DNA of 64,000 bases from Listeria aquatica FSL S10-1188 (GCF_000525795.1 NZ_AOCG01000008.1:1-64000), one strand, 5' to 3'; counted from the stretch's first letter, positions 18,824 through 28,727 are shown. Translations and numbers: made by a program. Notes: generated by a model not told the origin, from the letters alone.

Positions 18824-19201
18824 TTGATTATTGTGACGAATACGATTCGAGTTGAAAAAGGTTCATTAGAGCATGTGGTGCGCCAGTTTACGGGTTCGGA
18901 TAGCGAGCATGGTGGTGTGGCGCAACATATTCAAAATGTGGAGGGCTTTCTTGGGTTCGAGCTTTGGGAGACGGATCTTCCAGATGCAGACTATGAGGAG
19001 CTTACGGTGATGAGTAAATGGGAAAGTGCGGAGGCACAGCAAGCGTGGGTGAAAAGTGACGCGTTTAAAAAGGCGCATGGTCGCACGAAGGATTCCCGGG
19101 AACAAAAGCGTGATCGTAAAGGGATTCTTGAAAATAAAATTACGCAGTATCAGGTGCGGCATGTGGTGCCTTTGAGCGATAGAGGAATAGCGCATGAGTG
19201 A
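18824..19201 (+). CDS. isdG: Heme-degrading monooxygenase IsdG
   Basis: 125 residues, starting at TTG (18824) behind AGGGGGACT. The ABM-fold enzyme keeps the IsdG catalytic triad: Asn6 (MIIVTN), Trp75 (AQQAWVKSD) and His85 (FKKAHGRTKD). It opens heme to release iron in the cytosol. A strong Fur box precedes it. It overlaps the following nitroreductase gene by 8 bp, so the two are translationally coupled. The same order occurs in L. monocytogenes around lmo0484. Confidence 0.93.
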   Translation: MIIVTNTIRVEKGSLEHVVRQFTGSDSEHGGVAQHIQNVEGFLGFELWETDLPDADYEELTVMSKWESAEAQQAWVKSDAFKKAHGRTKDSREQKRDRKGILENKITQYQVRHVVPLSDRGIAHE

Positions 19202-19748
19202 GCTGAAACAGGTGATAGTGGAGCGGCGCTCGGTGAAGCAAATTTCAGGCCGAAAGATTGACCGATCGCTTGTGGAAGAGATAGTGGAACTGGCGGCGTT
19301 CGCGCCATTCCATAGCAAGGTGGAGCCGTGGCAAATTTACGTGATTCAAGATGCGAAACAGAAGGAAAAGCTTGTCCGGGCAGTTACTTTTTCTAGAAAC
19401 GATGGAACGACGTTTGAACAAGTCGAGGAAATGCTTGAGCGAAAATTTCTGACCGCTCCTGTCATTTTGATAGTGACTTCGGCTCTCTTTCAAGACTCGA
19501 AGAAGGATTTCGAGTCGGTTGCGGCGACAAGTGCTTTTATTCAGAATTTGCAGTTGGCGGCTTGGGAAAGCGGAATCGGCACGATTTGGCGGACGCCGAA
19601 ATTTTTGTTTCAGCAGGCGTTTTGTGAGGCGCTTCAAATTGGTGAAGAGGAAATGGTGATGGGGATTTTGCCGCTCACGTTTCTTCCGGATGATAAGCCC
19701 GATGTAAAGACGCGACGCAAGCTCAGCGAGTATCTGCATGAGCTTTAA
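19194..19748 (+). CDS. Nitroreductase family protein
   Basis: 184 residues. The FMN-binding start is VIVERRSVKQISGRKIDRSL with PFHSKVEPWQIYVI, and the dimer/FMN region is AFIQNLQLAAWESGIGTIWR. An NAD(P)H-dependent flavoenzyme of unknown substrate. It overlaps isdG and so is likely under the same Fur control; a role in iron or heme metabolism (for example supplying reduced flavin) is inference. Confidence 0.88.
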   Translation: MSELKQVIVERRSVKQISGRKIDRSLVEEIVELAAFAPFHSKVEPWQIYVIQDAKQKEKLVRAVTFSRNDGTTFEQVEEMLERKFLTAPVILIVTSALFQDSKKDFESVAATSAFIQNLQLAAWESGIGTIWRTPKFLFQQAFCEALQIGEEEMVMGILPLTFLPDDKPDVKTRRKLSEYLHEL

Positions 19749-19819
19749 ATTTAGCGGTTGCAACTTACCGGTTCCTGACGTACAATAAGTAAGTGATTTA
19801 GAGACGGAGGTGCGAATTT

Positions 19820-19987
19820 ATGGCAGTACCTGCTAGACGAACTTCGAAGGCGAAGAAAAATAAACGGCGGACGCATAAGGGGCTTTCGGTTCCGGGTCTT
19901 GTTCTTGACAAGGAAACGGGCGAATATCGTATGAGTCACCGCATTTCACCGGATGGTTCTTATAACGGTAAACAAATTATTGAATAG
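19820..19987 (+). CDS. rpmF: 50S ribosomal protein L32 (zinc-free paralogue)
   Basis: 55 residues: [32 protein letters not shown] and SHRISPDG are clear L32. GACGGAGGTG precedes the ATG. It has none of the four zinc-ribbon cysteines, so it is the C-minus form that replaces the zinc-binding L32 when zinc is scarce in many Firmicutes. Listeria carries such an L32 (rpmF2) beside isdG. It may be co-transcribed with isdG and the nitroreductase gene (72-bp gap). Confidence 0.95.
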   Translation: MAVPARRTSKAKKNKRRTHKGLSVPGLVLDKETGEYRMSHRISPDGSYNGKQIIE

Positions 19988-20117
19988 TTTTATTTTACCC
20001 ATTTTGGCGTGAAGGGCGTTTTTTTTCTTCCGAAAGATGGGTATTTTTTTTTATATTGCACATGATAAAATGGAGAGGAAGAGATGAACTCGAATTTGAC
20101 AGAAATGAGGCACGGCG

Positions 20118-20838
20118 ATGAGCGATGAATTTGTAAATAACGAAGAGGCTTTGAAAGATTATCAGGCGAATGCTTTTCGGACGCCGGATGGCTATACGAG
20201 TGATATTTTACTATTTGCTATGAAAGAGAAAAAAACTTCATGTGCTCTTGATAAAGCGCAGCCAAACGAATGCGGAAGGTCATCCTAATGTAGAGGGCGG
20301 CAAATGGGCGTTTCCAGGTGGATTTGTAAATCCGGATGAGGATGCTTATCAGGCGGGGGTTCGTGAGCTTGAAGAGGAAACGGGACTTACTGGTATTACA
20401 CTGACGCCGTTTGGGGTTTACGATAAACCCGGGCGTGATCCGCGTGGTTGGATTATTTCACGGGCTCATTATGCGTTTGTGCCACTTGAGGCACTACTTA
20501 AACGCGTGGCTGGTGATGATGCGGCGCAAGTGGACTTGATTCCTGTCAGTGAGGCGTTTCGTTTGCCACTTGCTTTTGACCACGAAACGATTTTAAGTGA
20601 TGCCATGGAAAAAATCACACGGGAATTGTTACTTTCAACGAAGATGAGCGACTTTCTGCCAGAATTTTTCAGTGCTAGGGAACTATATGAAGCGATCGCA
20701 ACTGCCGCTTATCGGGATGCACTGCCACCGTTTGAAGTGTTTGAATCGTATCTTGTTTTGCTTCCGTTTATCGAACGAGACGAAACGGGGCGCTATTCTT
20801 TTAACCAAGCGGTGAATGCGCACAGTATTTTCTTCTAA
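20118..20838 (+). CDS. Nudix hydrolase with C-terminal winged-helix-like domain, frameshifted
   Basis: ATG 20118 (MSDEFVNNEEALKDYQANAF) loses frame at the seven-A run 20229-20235. With six A it continues LHVLLIKRSQTNAEG to 20838, about 240 residues. The Nudix box GGFVNPDEDAYQAGVRELEE followed by ETGL is intact. The C-terminal part (LYEAIATAAYRDALPPFEVF) has the layout of the winged helix of NrtR-like Nudix regulators, so it may be either an ADP-ribose type pyrophosphatase or a transcription factor of NAD metabolism. aroD follows after 15 bp and is probably in the same transcript. Confidence 0.85.
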
Positions 20839-20853
20839 GCAGGGGGGCTGAAC

Positions 20854-21615
20854 ATGGAACAGGTAAAAGTAAAACAAATGGAAATCGGAAGCGGAAAGCC
20901 TAAAATTTGTGTTCCGCTTGTTGGTAAAACGATTGCTGATTTAAAGCGCGAAGCGAAACAAGCGGCAAGTTTAGGAATTGATTTCGTTGAGTGGCGCGCT
21001 GATTATTTTGCAAAAGTCATGGACCTAGAAACAGTGAAATGGGCTTTACGTGAATTTAAGCCGTTTTTAGAAGGGCTACCGCTGTTATTTACGTTCCGAA
21101 CAAAGGCTGAAGGTGGCGAAACGGAAATTTCAGAGGAATTCTATTTTGAACTGAATCAAGCGATTATTCGAACGAGGGAAGTGGATTTGATTGATTTGGA
21201 GCTGTTTCATGAGGAGCGGCATTTAAACCGATTAATCAGTGAAGCCCACCAAGCAGGAATCAAAGTCGTGATGAGCAGTCATGATTTTGAAAAAACACCG
21301 CTTAAAAATGAGCTTTTAAAGCGATTTAAGCGGATGGAAGCTTTGGATGCTGACATCACAAAAATTGCTGTAATGCCGCAAGATGGGACGGATACTCTTG
21401 CCTTGCTTGATACGGCTGCTGTGATGAATGAAGAGGCGAAGGTGCCATTTATTGCGATTGCGATGGGCGAGCTTGGCGTGCTTTCACGACTTTCAGGGCG
21501 CTTTTCGGGTTCGGCTGTCACCTACGCAGCAGCAGAAGAGAATTCGGCTCCCGGACAAATCTCGGTTGCAACGACGAAACAGATTCTAGATGCGCTTGGC
21601 GAAAAAGATGCATGA
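20854..21615 (+). CDS. aroD: 3-dehydroquinate dehydratase, type I (AroD)
   Basis: 253 residues. Type I marks: KPKICVPLVGKTIADL, IDFVEWRADYF, KVVMSSHDFEKTP (catalytic His), DITKIAVMPQDGTD (Schiff-base Lys) and SRLSGRFSGSAVTYA. It makes 3-dehydroshikimate from 3-dehydroquinate in the shikimate pathway. AAGCAGGGGGG lies before the ATG. Start and length fit the family. The closely spaced Nudix gene upstream suggests shared transcription. Confidence 0.95.
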   Translation: MEQVKVKQMEIGSGKPKICVPLVGKTIADLKREAKQAASLGIDFVEWRADYFAKVMDLETVKWALREFKPFLEGLPLLFTFRTKAEGGETEISEEFYFELNQAIIRTREVDLIDLELFHEERHLNRLISEAHQAGIKVVMSSHDFEKTPLKNELLKRFKRMEALDADITKIAVMPQDGTDTLALLDTAAVMNEEAKVPFIAIAMGELGVLSRLSGRFSGSAVTYAAAEENSAPGQISVATTKQILDALGEKDA

Positions 21616-21722
21616 TCTTCACAAAACTGTAACAAAGTATTTCGCCTGTTGCTATTGTGCGCTTCTTTGAAATATGATAAGATTAAAATTAGTCAAATTG
21701 GACGGTTTTAGGAGGAAAAATA

Positions 21723-21956
21723 ATGAGTACAGTTTTAACGATCATTTTGGTGATTGTATCCGTACTTCTCGTAGCAGTTATCATTCTTCAACCAGGAAAA
21801 AGCAACGGTTTATCTGGTGCAATTTCTGGTGGGGCTGAACAATTATTCGGGAAGCAAAAAGCAAGAGGGTTAGAATTGATTTTACATCGGACGACGATTG
21901 TTTTATCAATTATTTTCTTTGCTTTATTAATTGCACTTGGCTTTTTTGTTAAATAA
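21723..21956 (+). CDS. secG: Preprotein translocase subunit SecG
   Basis: 77 residues with two membrane helices (LTIILVIVSVLLVAVIILQP and TTIVLSIIFFALLIALGFFV) around the conserved loop GKSNGLSGAISGGAEQLFGK. SecG is an accessory subunit of the SecYEG channel. TTAGGAGG precedes the ATG. Own promoter (TATGATAAG about 45 bp upstream) and terminator, so a single gene. In Listeria it heads the secG-est-rnr-smpB cluster; here a sugar transporter gene is inserted after it. Confidence 0.95.
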   Translation: MSTVLTIILVIVSVLLVAVIILQPGKSNGLSGAISGGAEQLFGKQKARGLELILHRTTIVLSIIFFALLIALGFFVK

Positions 21957-21994
21957 GGTTGAGGTTGTAAGAGCGGAATAAATGGATGTGAAAA

Positions 21995-22032
21995 GCATTC
22001 CTGCCTAGAATCTGGCAGAGGAATGCTTTTTT
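21995..22032 (+). terminator. Rho-independent terminator of secG
   Basis: GCATTCCTGCC / GGCAGAGGAATGC hairpin and six T. Confidence 0.9.
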
Positions 22033-22180
22033 ATTTGGGCGGGTTCTACCCGCGAGGGAAAGTAAGTTGGGGAAAGTCTCACCTATATTCCTGCAAAAAA
22101 GCAAATGGTTTTCTTTTTTAGCTAGAACATGATATATATTATATTCATGGGGTTAAGAAACATGGTGGGAGGAATAATGA

Positions 22181-23041
22181 ATGAATATTTTGGTTGCGCT
22201 TGTGCCTGCGGTTATGTGGGGGCTAATGCCGCTTGCTGTTGCTAAAAGTGGTGGGAAACCTAAACAGCAGATTATTGGAACAGCTTTCGGAGCGTTACTT
22301 TTTGCTGTTTTTGTATTCTTATTTACTGAGCCACATTATACAGCAACGATTTTGATTGCGAGTTTTATATCGGGCGCTTTTTGGTGCTTGGGTCAAATGA
22401 ATCAGTTCCGTGCCTTTACGCAAGTCGGGGTATCGAAGACGATGCCGATTTCAACGGGGATGCAACTTGTCGGGACTTCACTTTTTGGTGTGTTTGCGTT
22501 TCATGAATGGGAAACAACAGCTAAATTAGTGCTTGGTTTTAGCGCACTTGCTTTAATTATTATTGGAATTTTTATGACGAGCTATCAGCAATATAAAGAT
22601 GATGGTTCGGAACAAAATATGAAAAAAGGAATCATCACATTACTGATTTCTTCTATTGGTTATGTCGGTTACGTTGTCACAACGCGCTTTTTTGATATCA
22701 GTGGTTGGGATGCGATTTTACCGCAAGCGGTCGGGATGGTTGTTGCGTCGTTCGTATTCACAATTGGCGGTCGCGATGAGCCTCGCTTCACAAAGGCAAC
22801 GTTCCTTACGATTATTCCAGGTTTAATGTGGGCAACGGGGAACCTAGCATTGCTTTTCTCAAATCGAATGGTTGGAGTCGCAACTGGATTTTCACTCTCA
22901 CAAATGGGGGTTGTATTGTCAACGCTTGGCGGAATTTTGATTCTTGGTGAAAAGAAAACGAAAAAAGAGCTCGTATTTGTGTTACTCGGTGTCGTTCTTG
23001 TGATTGTCGGCGGAACGATGATTGGATTTGCCAAAAGTTAA
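22181..23041 (+). CDS. GRP-family sugar transporter (GlcU-like glucose uptake)
   Basis: 286 residues, ten predicted membrane helices. GRP family marks include [20 protein letters not shown] and [20 protein letters not shown] plus [20 protein letters not shown]. These are proton-driven, non-PTS glucose or ribose importers of the DMT superfamily. Start ATG follows GGGAGGAATAATGA. Single gene between two terminators. Confidence 0.92.
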   Translation: MNILVALVPAVMWGLMPLAVAKSGGKPKQQIIGTAFGALLFAVFVFLFTEPHYTATILIASFISGAFWCLGQMNQFRAFTQVGVSKTMPISTGMQLVGTSLFGVFAFHEWETTAKLVLGFSALALIIIGIFMTSYQQYKDDGSEQNMKKGIITLLISSIGYVGYVVTTRFFDISGWDAILPQAVGMVVASFVFTIGGRDEPRFTKATFLTIIPGLMWATGNLALLFSNRMVGVATGFSLSQMGVVLSTLGGILILGEKKTKKELVFVLLGVVLVIVGGTMIGFAKS

Positions 23042-23045
23042 AGAG

Positions 23046-23078
23046 AAGCGGCCTTTTCTAAAAGGGCGCTTTTTTTTA
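23046..23078 (+). terminator. Rho-independent terminator
   Basis: AAGCGGCCTTTT / AAAAGGGCGCTT stem and eight T. Confidence 0.85.
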
Positions 23079-23161
23079 GCGGTGGGAATATTTTTGATTG
23101 CGGGGAGGCGTTTTTTCTCGTACACTAGACATAGAAACAAAGTCATAAGGAGCGTTTGAAG

Positions 23162-23908
23162 ATGAAATTCACACCGCCAAAACCGTTTTTATTTGAGACG
23201 GGGAAAAGGGCAGTTTTACTGTTGCACGGATTTACGGGAAGTTCTGCCGATGTAAGAATGCTTGGCAGGTTCTTGCAGGAAAATAATTATACGGCTTATG
23301 CGCCGCAGTATAAGGGGCATGGCGTTTCGCCGGATCTACTTTTAAAGACTGGACCAAGTGACTGGTGGCAAGATGTGCTTGATGCCTATGAGCATCTTCG
23401 AGAGCTTGGTTATCAAGAAATTGCGGTTTGTGGATTGTCGCTTGGCGCACTTTTCTCGCTGAAACTGGGATTTACAAAACCGGTGAAGGGGATTGTGTCG
23501 ATGAGTGCACCGACAAAAATGGATAGTTCATCCCCGATCATTTCCGGGTATATGGATTATGTCCGAAATTATAAGCGGCTTGAAGGGAAATCTCAGGAGA
23601 CGATCGAACTGGAAATGCAAGATTATGCAGGGAAATCAATGGATCAAATTGCGAAGCTGAAAGATGAAATTAATTCGGTGATACAGGATATCGATCTGAT
23701 TTATGCGCCGATTTTTGTCGTGCAAGGTCGTTTAGATGATATGGTGGACGTGGACGGTGCGAAGCGGATTTACGACGAGGTGCAGTCGAATGAAAAGCAC
23801 ATCAAATATTATGAGAACTCTGGGCATGTCATTACGATCGACAAGGAGCGAAAGATTTTGCAAGACGATATCCTTCAGTTTCTTGACGGATTAGATTGGC
23901 AAGTTTAG
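23162..23908 (+). CDS. Carboxylesterase (Est30-like alpha/beta hydrolase)
   Basis: 248 residues from ATG 23162 (AAGGAGCG upstream). Oxyanion region [17 protein letters not shown], nucleophile elbow [11 protein letters not shown] (Ser), acid in QGRLDDMVD and histidine in NSGHVITID complete the triad. A small monoacylglycerol lipase-like carboxylesterase, cytosolic. In Listeria and Bacillus it precedes rnr. Here the rnr start lies 32 bp downstream, so they share a transcript. Confidence 0.93.
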   Translation: MKFTPPKPFLFETGKRAVLLLHGFTGSSADVRMLGRFLQENNYTAYAPQYKGHGVSPDLLLKTGPSDWWQDVLDAYEHLRELGYQEIAVCGLSLGALFSLKLGFTKPVKGIVSMSAPTKMDSSSPIISGYMDYVRNYKRLEGKSQETIELEMQDYAGKSMDQIAKLKDEINSVIQDIDLIYAPIFVVQGRLDDMVDVDGAKRIYDEVQSNEKHIKYYENSGHVITIDKERKILQDDILQFLDGLDWQV

Positions 23909-23940
23909 AAGAAAAGGAAAATGGAAAGGAGGGGATCCGT

Positions 23941-26317
23941 GTGAGTGAACAGGAAATGGCACAGCTTGTTTTGAATTTTTTGAAGGAACACAAGGATACG
24001 GCTTATTCGCTTGATGAACTTGAGCTTGCTCTGAAGCCGGAAGATGCGGAAAGTTTTAAGGAAATGGTGAAGGCGCTTGTGCGACTTGAGGATAGCGGTG
24101 CGGTGATACGAACGAAACGCAACCGCTACAGGATTCCAGAGCAAACGGATTTGATTCAAGGAACGTTTCGGGCACATGAACGTGGTTTTGGGTTTGTGAT
24201 GCCGGAAAATAAGGACTTGGATGATATTTTTATTCCGCCGAATGAAGTGCGCGATGCGATGAATGACGATGTGGTACTTGCGAAAATCACAAAACGTAAG
24301 GGGGATAACCTTGCAGAAGGCGTGATTGAAAAAATTGTGGAGCGGAAAACGGCGCAAGTTGTCGGTACTTATATGGAAGATCTTGCCGGAGCTGGGATTG
24401 TGATTCCGGATGATAAGCGTATTTCAGGCGAGATTGATGTGGATCTTGAAGACGGGTTGAAACCAGTTGATGGGCATAAGGTGATTGTGGAACTTACGGC
24501 ATATCCGCATGGAAACACGCGGGCTCGCGGGATTGTCAAGATGATTATCGGGCACCGCAATGATCCGGGCGTGGATATCTTGTCGGTGATTCATAAATAC
24601 GGGATTCAGTCGACTTTTCCAGAAGAAGTTATGAAGGAAGCGGCAGAAGCGCCAAGTGATCTTACGGGTGTCGATATTGGAGCGCGTCGCGATTTGCGCG
24701 ACCAAGTGATCATCACGATTGACGGGGCAGACGCGAAGGATCTTGATGATGCGGTCACGGTGCGCGAGCTTCCAAACGGGAACTTTGAACTAGGGGTTCA
24801 TATTGCAGATGTTTCATACTATGTAACGGAGGACTCGGCACTTGATAAGGAAGCATTGGAACGCGGTACGAGTGTTTATTTGGTAGACCGAGTGATTCCG
24901 ATGTTGCCGCATAAACTTTCAAATGGAATTTGTTCGCTGAATCCGCAAGTGGATCGCTTTACGCTTAGCTGTGTGATGGAAATTGATGCGGAAGGGCAAG
25001 TCGTGAATCACGAGATTTTTGAAAGTGTGATTAAAACGACGGAACGAATGACTTATGATGATGTCAACTCGATTCTTGTTAATCAGGACGAGGAACTGCG
25101 TGAGAAGTACCGGGTAATTGTGCCAATGCTAGATCAAATGCTTGAGCTTTCGAAAAGATTGCATGCGAAGCGTGAAAAGCGTGGCGCGATTGATTTTGAT
25201 GCTAAAGAAGCACGCGTGATTGTTGATGAAGAAGGGCATCCGCAAGAAGTTGTGATGCGGGAACGTTCAGCTGGGGAGCGCCTAATTGAAGAATTTATGC
25301 TTGCAGCGAATGAAACGGTTGCGGAACACTTCCACTGGATGGATGTTCCATTTATTTACCGGATTCACGAAGATCCGAAGGAAGATAAATTGGCGCGGTT
25401 CTTTGAGTTTATTACGAACTTTGGACTGGTTGTGAAGGGAACGGCTAACCAGATTCATCCGTCAGCACTTCAACAAGTGCTTGATGAAGTGAAGGGGAAA
25501 CCAGAAGAAATGGTGGTTTCAACGGTGATGCTGCGCTCGATGCAACAAGCGAAATATGATACGGTTTCGGCGGGGCACTTTGGGCTTGCGACGGACTTTT
25601 ATACGCACTTCACTTCGCCGATCAGGCGTTATCCGGATCTGATTGTGCATCGTTTGATTCGGGAATACTTGATCAAAGGAGATGTTCGGCCTGAAACGCT
25701 TGAGAAACGGGCGGAACAGCTTCCTGAGATTGCGGAGCATTCTTCGAAAATGGAACGGCGTGCGGTTGATGCGGAACGTGAAACGGATGAACTGAAGAAA
25801 ACGGAATTTATGGTCGACAAGGTTGGCGAGAAATTCCAAGGGATTATTAGTTCGGTGACAAATTTTGGATTGTTTATTGAACTGCCAAATACGATTGAAG
25901 GTTTGGTGCATGTTAGTGCGATGAAAGGCGATTATTATCAGTTCCACCAAAATCTGCTTGCGATGATCGGCGAACGCACCGGGAAGGTTTACCGTATTGG
26001 CGATGAAGTCGAGGTTGAAGTGGCGAAAGTGGATGTGGATGGTCGCGAAATTGACTTTAAGCTTCTCAGTGAAGGGAAGGATTCGGAGCGCGCGAAAGGA
26101 AGTCGGCAGAAGCAAAAGCCGATCAATAAGACACGCGGTTATAAGTCTGTGAACAAGAAGCACAAAGGAAAGGAAAGTAACAAACCGAAAAGAGAAGCGG
26201 GTTCTGATGAGGAATGGCATACGAAGCCGAAGAAGAAAAAAACGCAAGAAGGCTTTTTATGAAGGTGTAGCTAAAGGGAACCAGCCGAAGAATAAGAAGA
26301 AGAAAAAACGCAGATAG
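23941..26317 (+). CDS. rnr: Ribonuclease R, 3' frameshift
   Basis: Start GTG 23941 is set by AAAGGAGGGGATCC just upstream. About 790 residues: N-terminal winged-helix and cold-shock domains ([19 protein letters not shown]), RNB domain with [20 protein letters not shown] (magnesium-binding aspartates) and [18 protein letters not shown], an S1 domain ([20 protein letters not shown]) and a lysine-rich tail. The open frame stops at 26262. One T fewer in the run 26250-26254 continues it through [20 protein letters not shown] to 26317. A 3'-5' exoribonuclease that degrades structured RNA and works with SmpB/tmRNA in trans-translation quality control, the two genes next downstream. Confidence 0.95.
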
Positions 26318-26334
26318 GAAGGAGGCGTTTTTAG

Positions 26335-26799
26335 ATGCCAAAGGGTGAAGGGAAGCTGATTGCTCAAAACAAGAAGGCTCGTCATGATTTTTCGATCGAG
26401 GAGACGTTTGAGGCGGGGATCGTTCTTCAGGGAACGGAGATTAAATCGGTTCGGAATGCGCGTGTGAATTTGAAGGATGCTTATGCGCGCGTTGACCGTG
26501 GCGAGGTATTTTTACACAATATGCACATCAGTCCTTATGAACAGGGCAATCGTTTTAACCATGATCCGCTTCGGACGCGAAAGCTTTTGCTCCACAAGAA
26601 GCAAATTAGCCGTTTGATTGGTGAAACGAAAGAAGCAGGGTACTCGATTGTGCCGCTCAAAATGTATATCAAAGATGGCTATGCGAAAGTCTTGATAGGC
26701 ATTGCGAAGGGTAAGAAGAAATATGATAAGCGCGAGGATTTGAAGCGGAAAGAAGCGAAACGTGATATCGAGCGGGCGTTTAAGGAAAGGCAACGCTAA
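26335..26799 (+). CDS. smpB: SsrA-binding protein SmpB
   Basis: 154 residues: [48 protein letters not shown], the [15 protein letters not shown] segment and the basic C-terminal tail [20 protein letters not shown]. It binds tmRNA and brings it to stalled ribosomes. Ribosome site GGAAGGAGG. It lies 17 bp after rnr and 89 bp before the tmRNA gene it serves. Confidence 0.97.
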   Translation: MPKGEGKLIAQNKKARHDFSIEETFEAGIVLQGTEIKSVRNARVNLKDAYARVDRGEVFLHNMHISPYEQGNRFNHDPLRTRKLLLHKKQISRLIGETKEAGYSIVPLKMYIKDGYAKVLIGIAKGKKKYDKREDLKRKEAKRDIERAFKERQR

Positions 26800-26849
26800 T
26801 TCGTTTAGGGGAAATAAGCGGGTGGCAAGAAAAAATTCGCCGGCATTTC

Positions 26850-26878
26850 TTGAAACTAAAGCAGTCTTTTAGTATAAT
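26850..26878 (+). promoter_or_regulatory. Sigma-A promoter of the tmRNA gene
   Basis: TTGAAA (26850-26855), 17-bp spacer, TATAAT (26873-26878), 10 bp before the mature 5' end of tmRNA. Confidence 0.85.
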
Positions 26879-26888
26879 TAATGAGTTC

Positions 26889-27252
26889 GGGGCTGTTACG
26901 GATTCGACAGGGATAGGTCGAGCTGGGGTTGCGCGTCGGGGGTGTCGTCCTCGTTAACAACGCAAAAGCCAATAATAACTGGCAAAGAAAACAAATCTTT
27001 AGCTTTCGCAGCGTAATAGCGGCTTAAGCTGATCCTCCGTGCATCGCCCATGTGCTACGGTAAGGGTCTTACTCGAAGTGGGATACGACTAAGGGCTTCC
27101 GTTTGTAGTCTTTAGGAAGAGATCAATCAAGCTAGCTGAAAGGAAGCCTGTTGCAGGGCCGAGATTCAAGTGAAATTCGAATACTGCGACTACACGCGTA
27201 GAAGCTTCGGTGCCGATATTTCTGGACGCGGGTTCGACTCCCGCCAGCTCCA
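26889..27252 (+). ncRNA. ssrA: Transfer-messenger RNA (tmRNA)
   Basis: The 5' end GGGGCTGTTACGGATTCGAC and the 3' end GGTTCGACTCCCGCCAGCTC-CA form the tRNA-like acceptor and T arms (GGGGCTG pairs with CAGCTCC; CCA is encoded). The tag frame starts at GGC 26981 and encodes GKENKSLAFAA, then TAA at 27014-27016; Listeria monocytogenes has the similar GKEKQNLAFAA. It rescues stalled ribosomes and marks their products for proteolysis. It sits behind rnr and smpB in the usual order. Confidence 0.97.
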
Positions 27253-27279
27253 TATTTTAAAACAGAAGAGACGCTGTTA

Positions 27280-27324
27280 GAACTCCCAAATGGTTTTGTG
27301 AAGCCATTTGGGAGTTCTTTGTTT
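27280..27324 (+). terminator. Rho-independent terminator of tmRNA
   Basis: GAACTCCCAAATGG / CCATTTGGGAGTTC with T's after. From 27325 to 27749 I see no gene; the stretch is AT-rich and must hold the promoter of the bacteriocin gene. A repeat of the tmRNA 3' end that would mark an att site was not found. Confidence 0.88.
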
Positions 27325-27749
27325 GGGTAATTAGTGAGATATGACTTTTTCACAACTTGTTATTACCTTAGGATTGTCATTTATTGTGGAATTGGATTCT
27401 GGACAGAGGGCCATTTATTTTAAGGCCAATTGTATAGGGCATAGAAGTCATTAGCAATATGTTTTTATTTAGCACAGTTTTTGCTTACTTGAAGGATATT
27501 TATTTGAATAAATGTGGTATGAAAATATTATTGAATAATCTAACAGATAGATTAACAAAGGGGATTAAACTTACACCTATATTAAATTAACGAATAATTC
27601 AAAAGATACTATTTTATTCTTCTTGTTTTTGTGCTATGATAAGTCAAAGCTCACTATAGACATGTTTTTAGTGCCTCGCCAATAAAAGTTTCTCGTAAAG
27701 CTAATTCACACAACAAAGATATTTCAAAAGAGAAAGTGGAGGATACATC

Positions 27750-27966
27750 ATGAAAAAGCTTATTTTAAAAAACACTTGTCGGAGTCATTTGTTTATCCCT
27801 TGTCAGTATATTTGCAGTTCCGTAACATTCTGAAGCAAAATATTATGGTAATGGGGTATATTCCAACAAGAAAAAATGCTGGGTTGACTGGAGCAAAGCT
27901 AGAGCAGCGATTGGTAAAATAGTTGTTAATGGATGGATACAACACGGCTCGTTGTGTTCTCATTAA
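27750..27966 (+). pseudogene. Pediocin-like (class IIa) bacteriocin gene with an in-frame stop in its signal peptide
   Basis: Behind GTGGAGGATACATC, ATG 27750 starts MKKLILK. One A fewer in the run 27772-27777 gives TLVGVICLSLVSIFAVP, then a TAA (27823-27825), then HSEA and the mature peptide from 27838: [20 protein letters not shown], followed by [20 protein letters not shown] and SH. The YGNGV box and the rest closely resemble bacteriocin 31 of enterococci, which also uses a Sec signal. Two oddities: the first conserved cysteine is Ser, while an extra Cys sits at the end; and the stop in the leader cannot be removed by an indel. The gene is therefore either inactivated or carries a base error. 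The immunity gene follows 18 bp downstream. Confidence 0.85.
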
Positions 27967-27984
27967 TTATTGAAGGTGATTGCT

Positions 27985-28272
27985 ATGAATGAAAAGAAAA
28001 TACTTTATTTTATTAGTGAGGCCTATTCGGATAAAGAAATTCAAAATAATACTGAGTTAGCCGAGTTACTTTTGAAGTATGCGAAAATGCTAGAAGAAGG
28101 GACGGGGTACAAACTCGTTTGTGTGAAACTTAGTAATGCGATTTCTCGCTATTTAGTAACTCATAAACTACAATTTCCAGAAGCTTTGACGGAGCTTTTT
28201 AATCAAATTGAGCCGGAAGCTCAGAAATATCGTGGTGCAGTATCGTTAGATATGTGGCTAAATAATTTCTAG
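27985..28272 (+). CDS. Class IIa bacteriocin immunity protein (enterocin A immunity family)
   Basis: 95 residues from ATG 27985 behind GAAGGTG. Predicted four-helix bundle of the EntA_Immun type: KKILYFISEAYSDKEIQNNT, ELAELLLKYAKMLEEGTGYK, VCVKLSNAISRYLVTHKL and ALTELFNQIEPEAQKY. Such proteins bind the mannose-PTS/bacteriocin complex from inside and protect the producer. It is 18 bp behind the bacteriocin gene and intact, so it can confer resistance even if the bacteriocin is dead. Confidence 0.88.
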   Translation: MNEKKILYFISEAYSDKEIQNNTELAELLLKYAKMLEEGTGYKLVCVKLSNAISRYLVTHKLQFPEALTELFNQIEPEAQKYRGAVSLDMWLNNF

Positions 28273-28368
28273 ATACTAGTTTTGTGTTAGTTAGTTTTAT
28301 AGGCGTTTTTTCGATAGTAGCTTCATGCGTGAAATGAATAGGAAAATAATGGTTAATAGATTTTAAAA

Positions 28369-28412
28369 GCCGAGTTTCTAACGAAGCGTTAGAAACTCGG
28401 CATTATTTTTTT
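28369..28412. terminator. Bidirectional terminator between the bacteriocin pair and the LXG cassette
   Basis: GCCGAGTTTCTAACG / CGTTAGAAACTCGGC perfect 15-bp stem with a 3-base loop, T-rich on the plus side and A-rich before it, serving the converging transcripts. Confidence 0.85.
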
Positions 28413-28438
28413 ATTAAATTCGGTATTGGTTAAAGCGA

Positions 28439-28696
28439 TTATTTTTTTTTCCATTTGGATACGAGTTCTTGGTATCTTAATTCTTCTTCATCTGAATAGC
28501 CAAGTGTGATCACGCGGTCGATGTTTTCTTCGTTGAAAAAGAGGGATTCGTTTGGGCTTACGCCTTCGGGATAGAGACAGCCGATGTAGTCAAAAAAGGC
28601 TTCTTCGCCGTTTTTCTCGATGGTTTGGCTTCGGCCGATAATCATGATTTTTTTGTTGCCTTCTTTTAAATAAACAATTGTTCCCAGTTCTAACAT
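28439..28696 (-). CDS. DUF4176-family protein of the second LXG cassette
   Basis: 85 residues, intact: MLELGTIVYLKEGNKKIMII, GRSQTIEKNGEEAFFDYIG, YPEGVSPNESLFFNEENI. Same pattern as the protein at 1996-2299. AAAAGGAGACC precedes the ATG. It is last in the LXG cassette, 31 bp after the toxin gene. DUF4176 members are standard partners of LXG loci, with unknown action; no other immunity candidate is seen here, so this one may do that job. Confidence 0.8.
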   Translation of the reverse strand: MLELGTIVYLKEGNKKIMIIGRSQTIEKNGEEAFFDYIGCLYPEGVSPNESLFFNEENIDRVITLGYSDEEELRYQELVSKWKKK

Positions 28697-28727
28697 GCTA
28701 GGTCTCCTTTTTTATTATTTTTGTGGA

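Noticed and set aside
24369..26247. Long minus-strand open frames opposite rnr
   Set aside because: Shadows of a GC-biased codon pattern on the other strand; no starts with ribosome sites and no family features.
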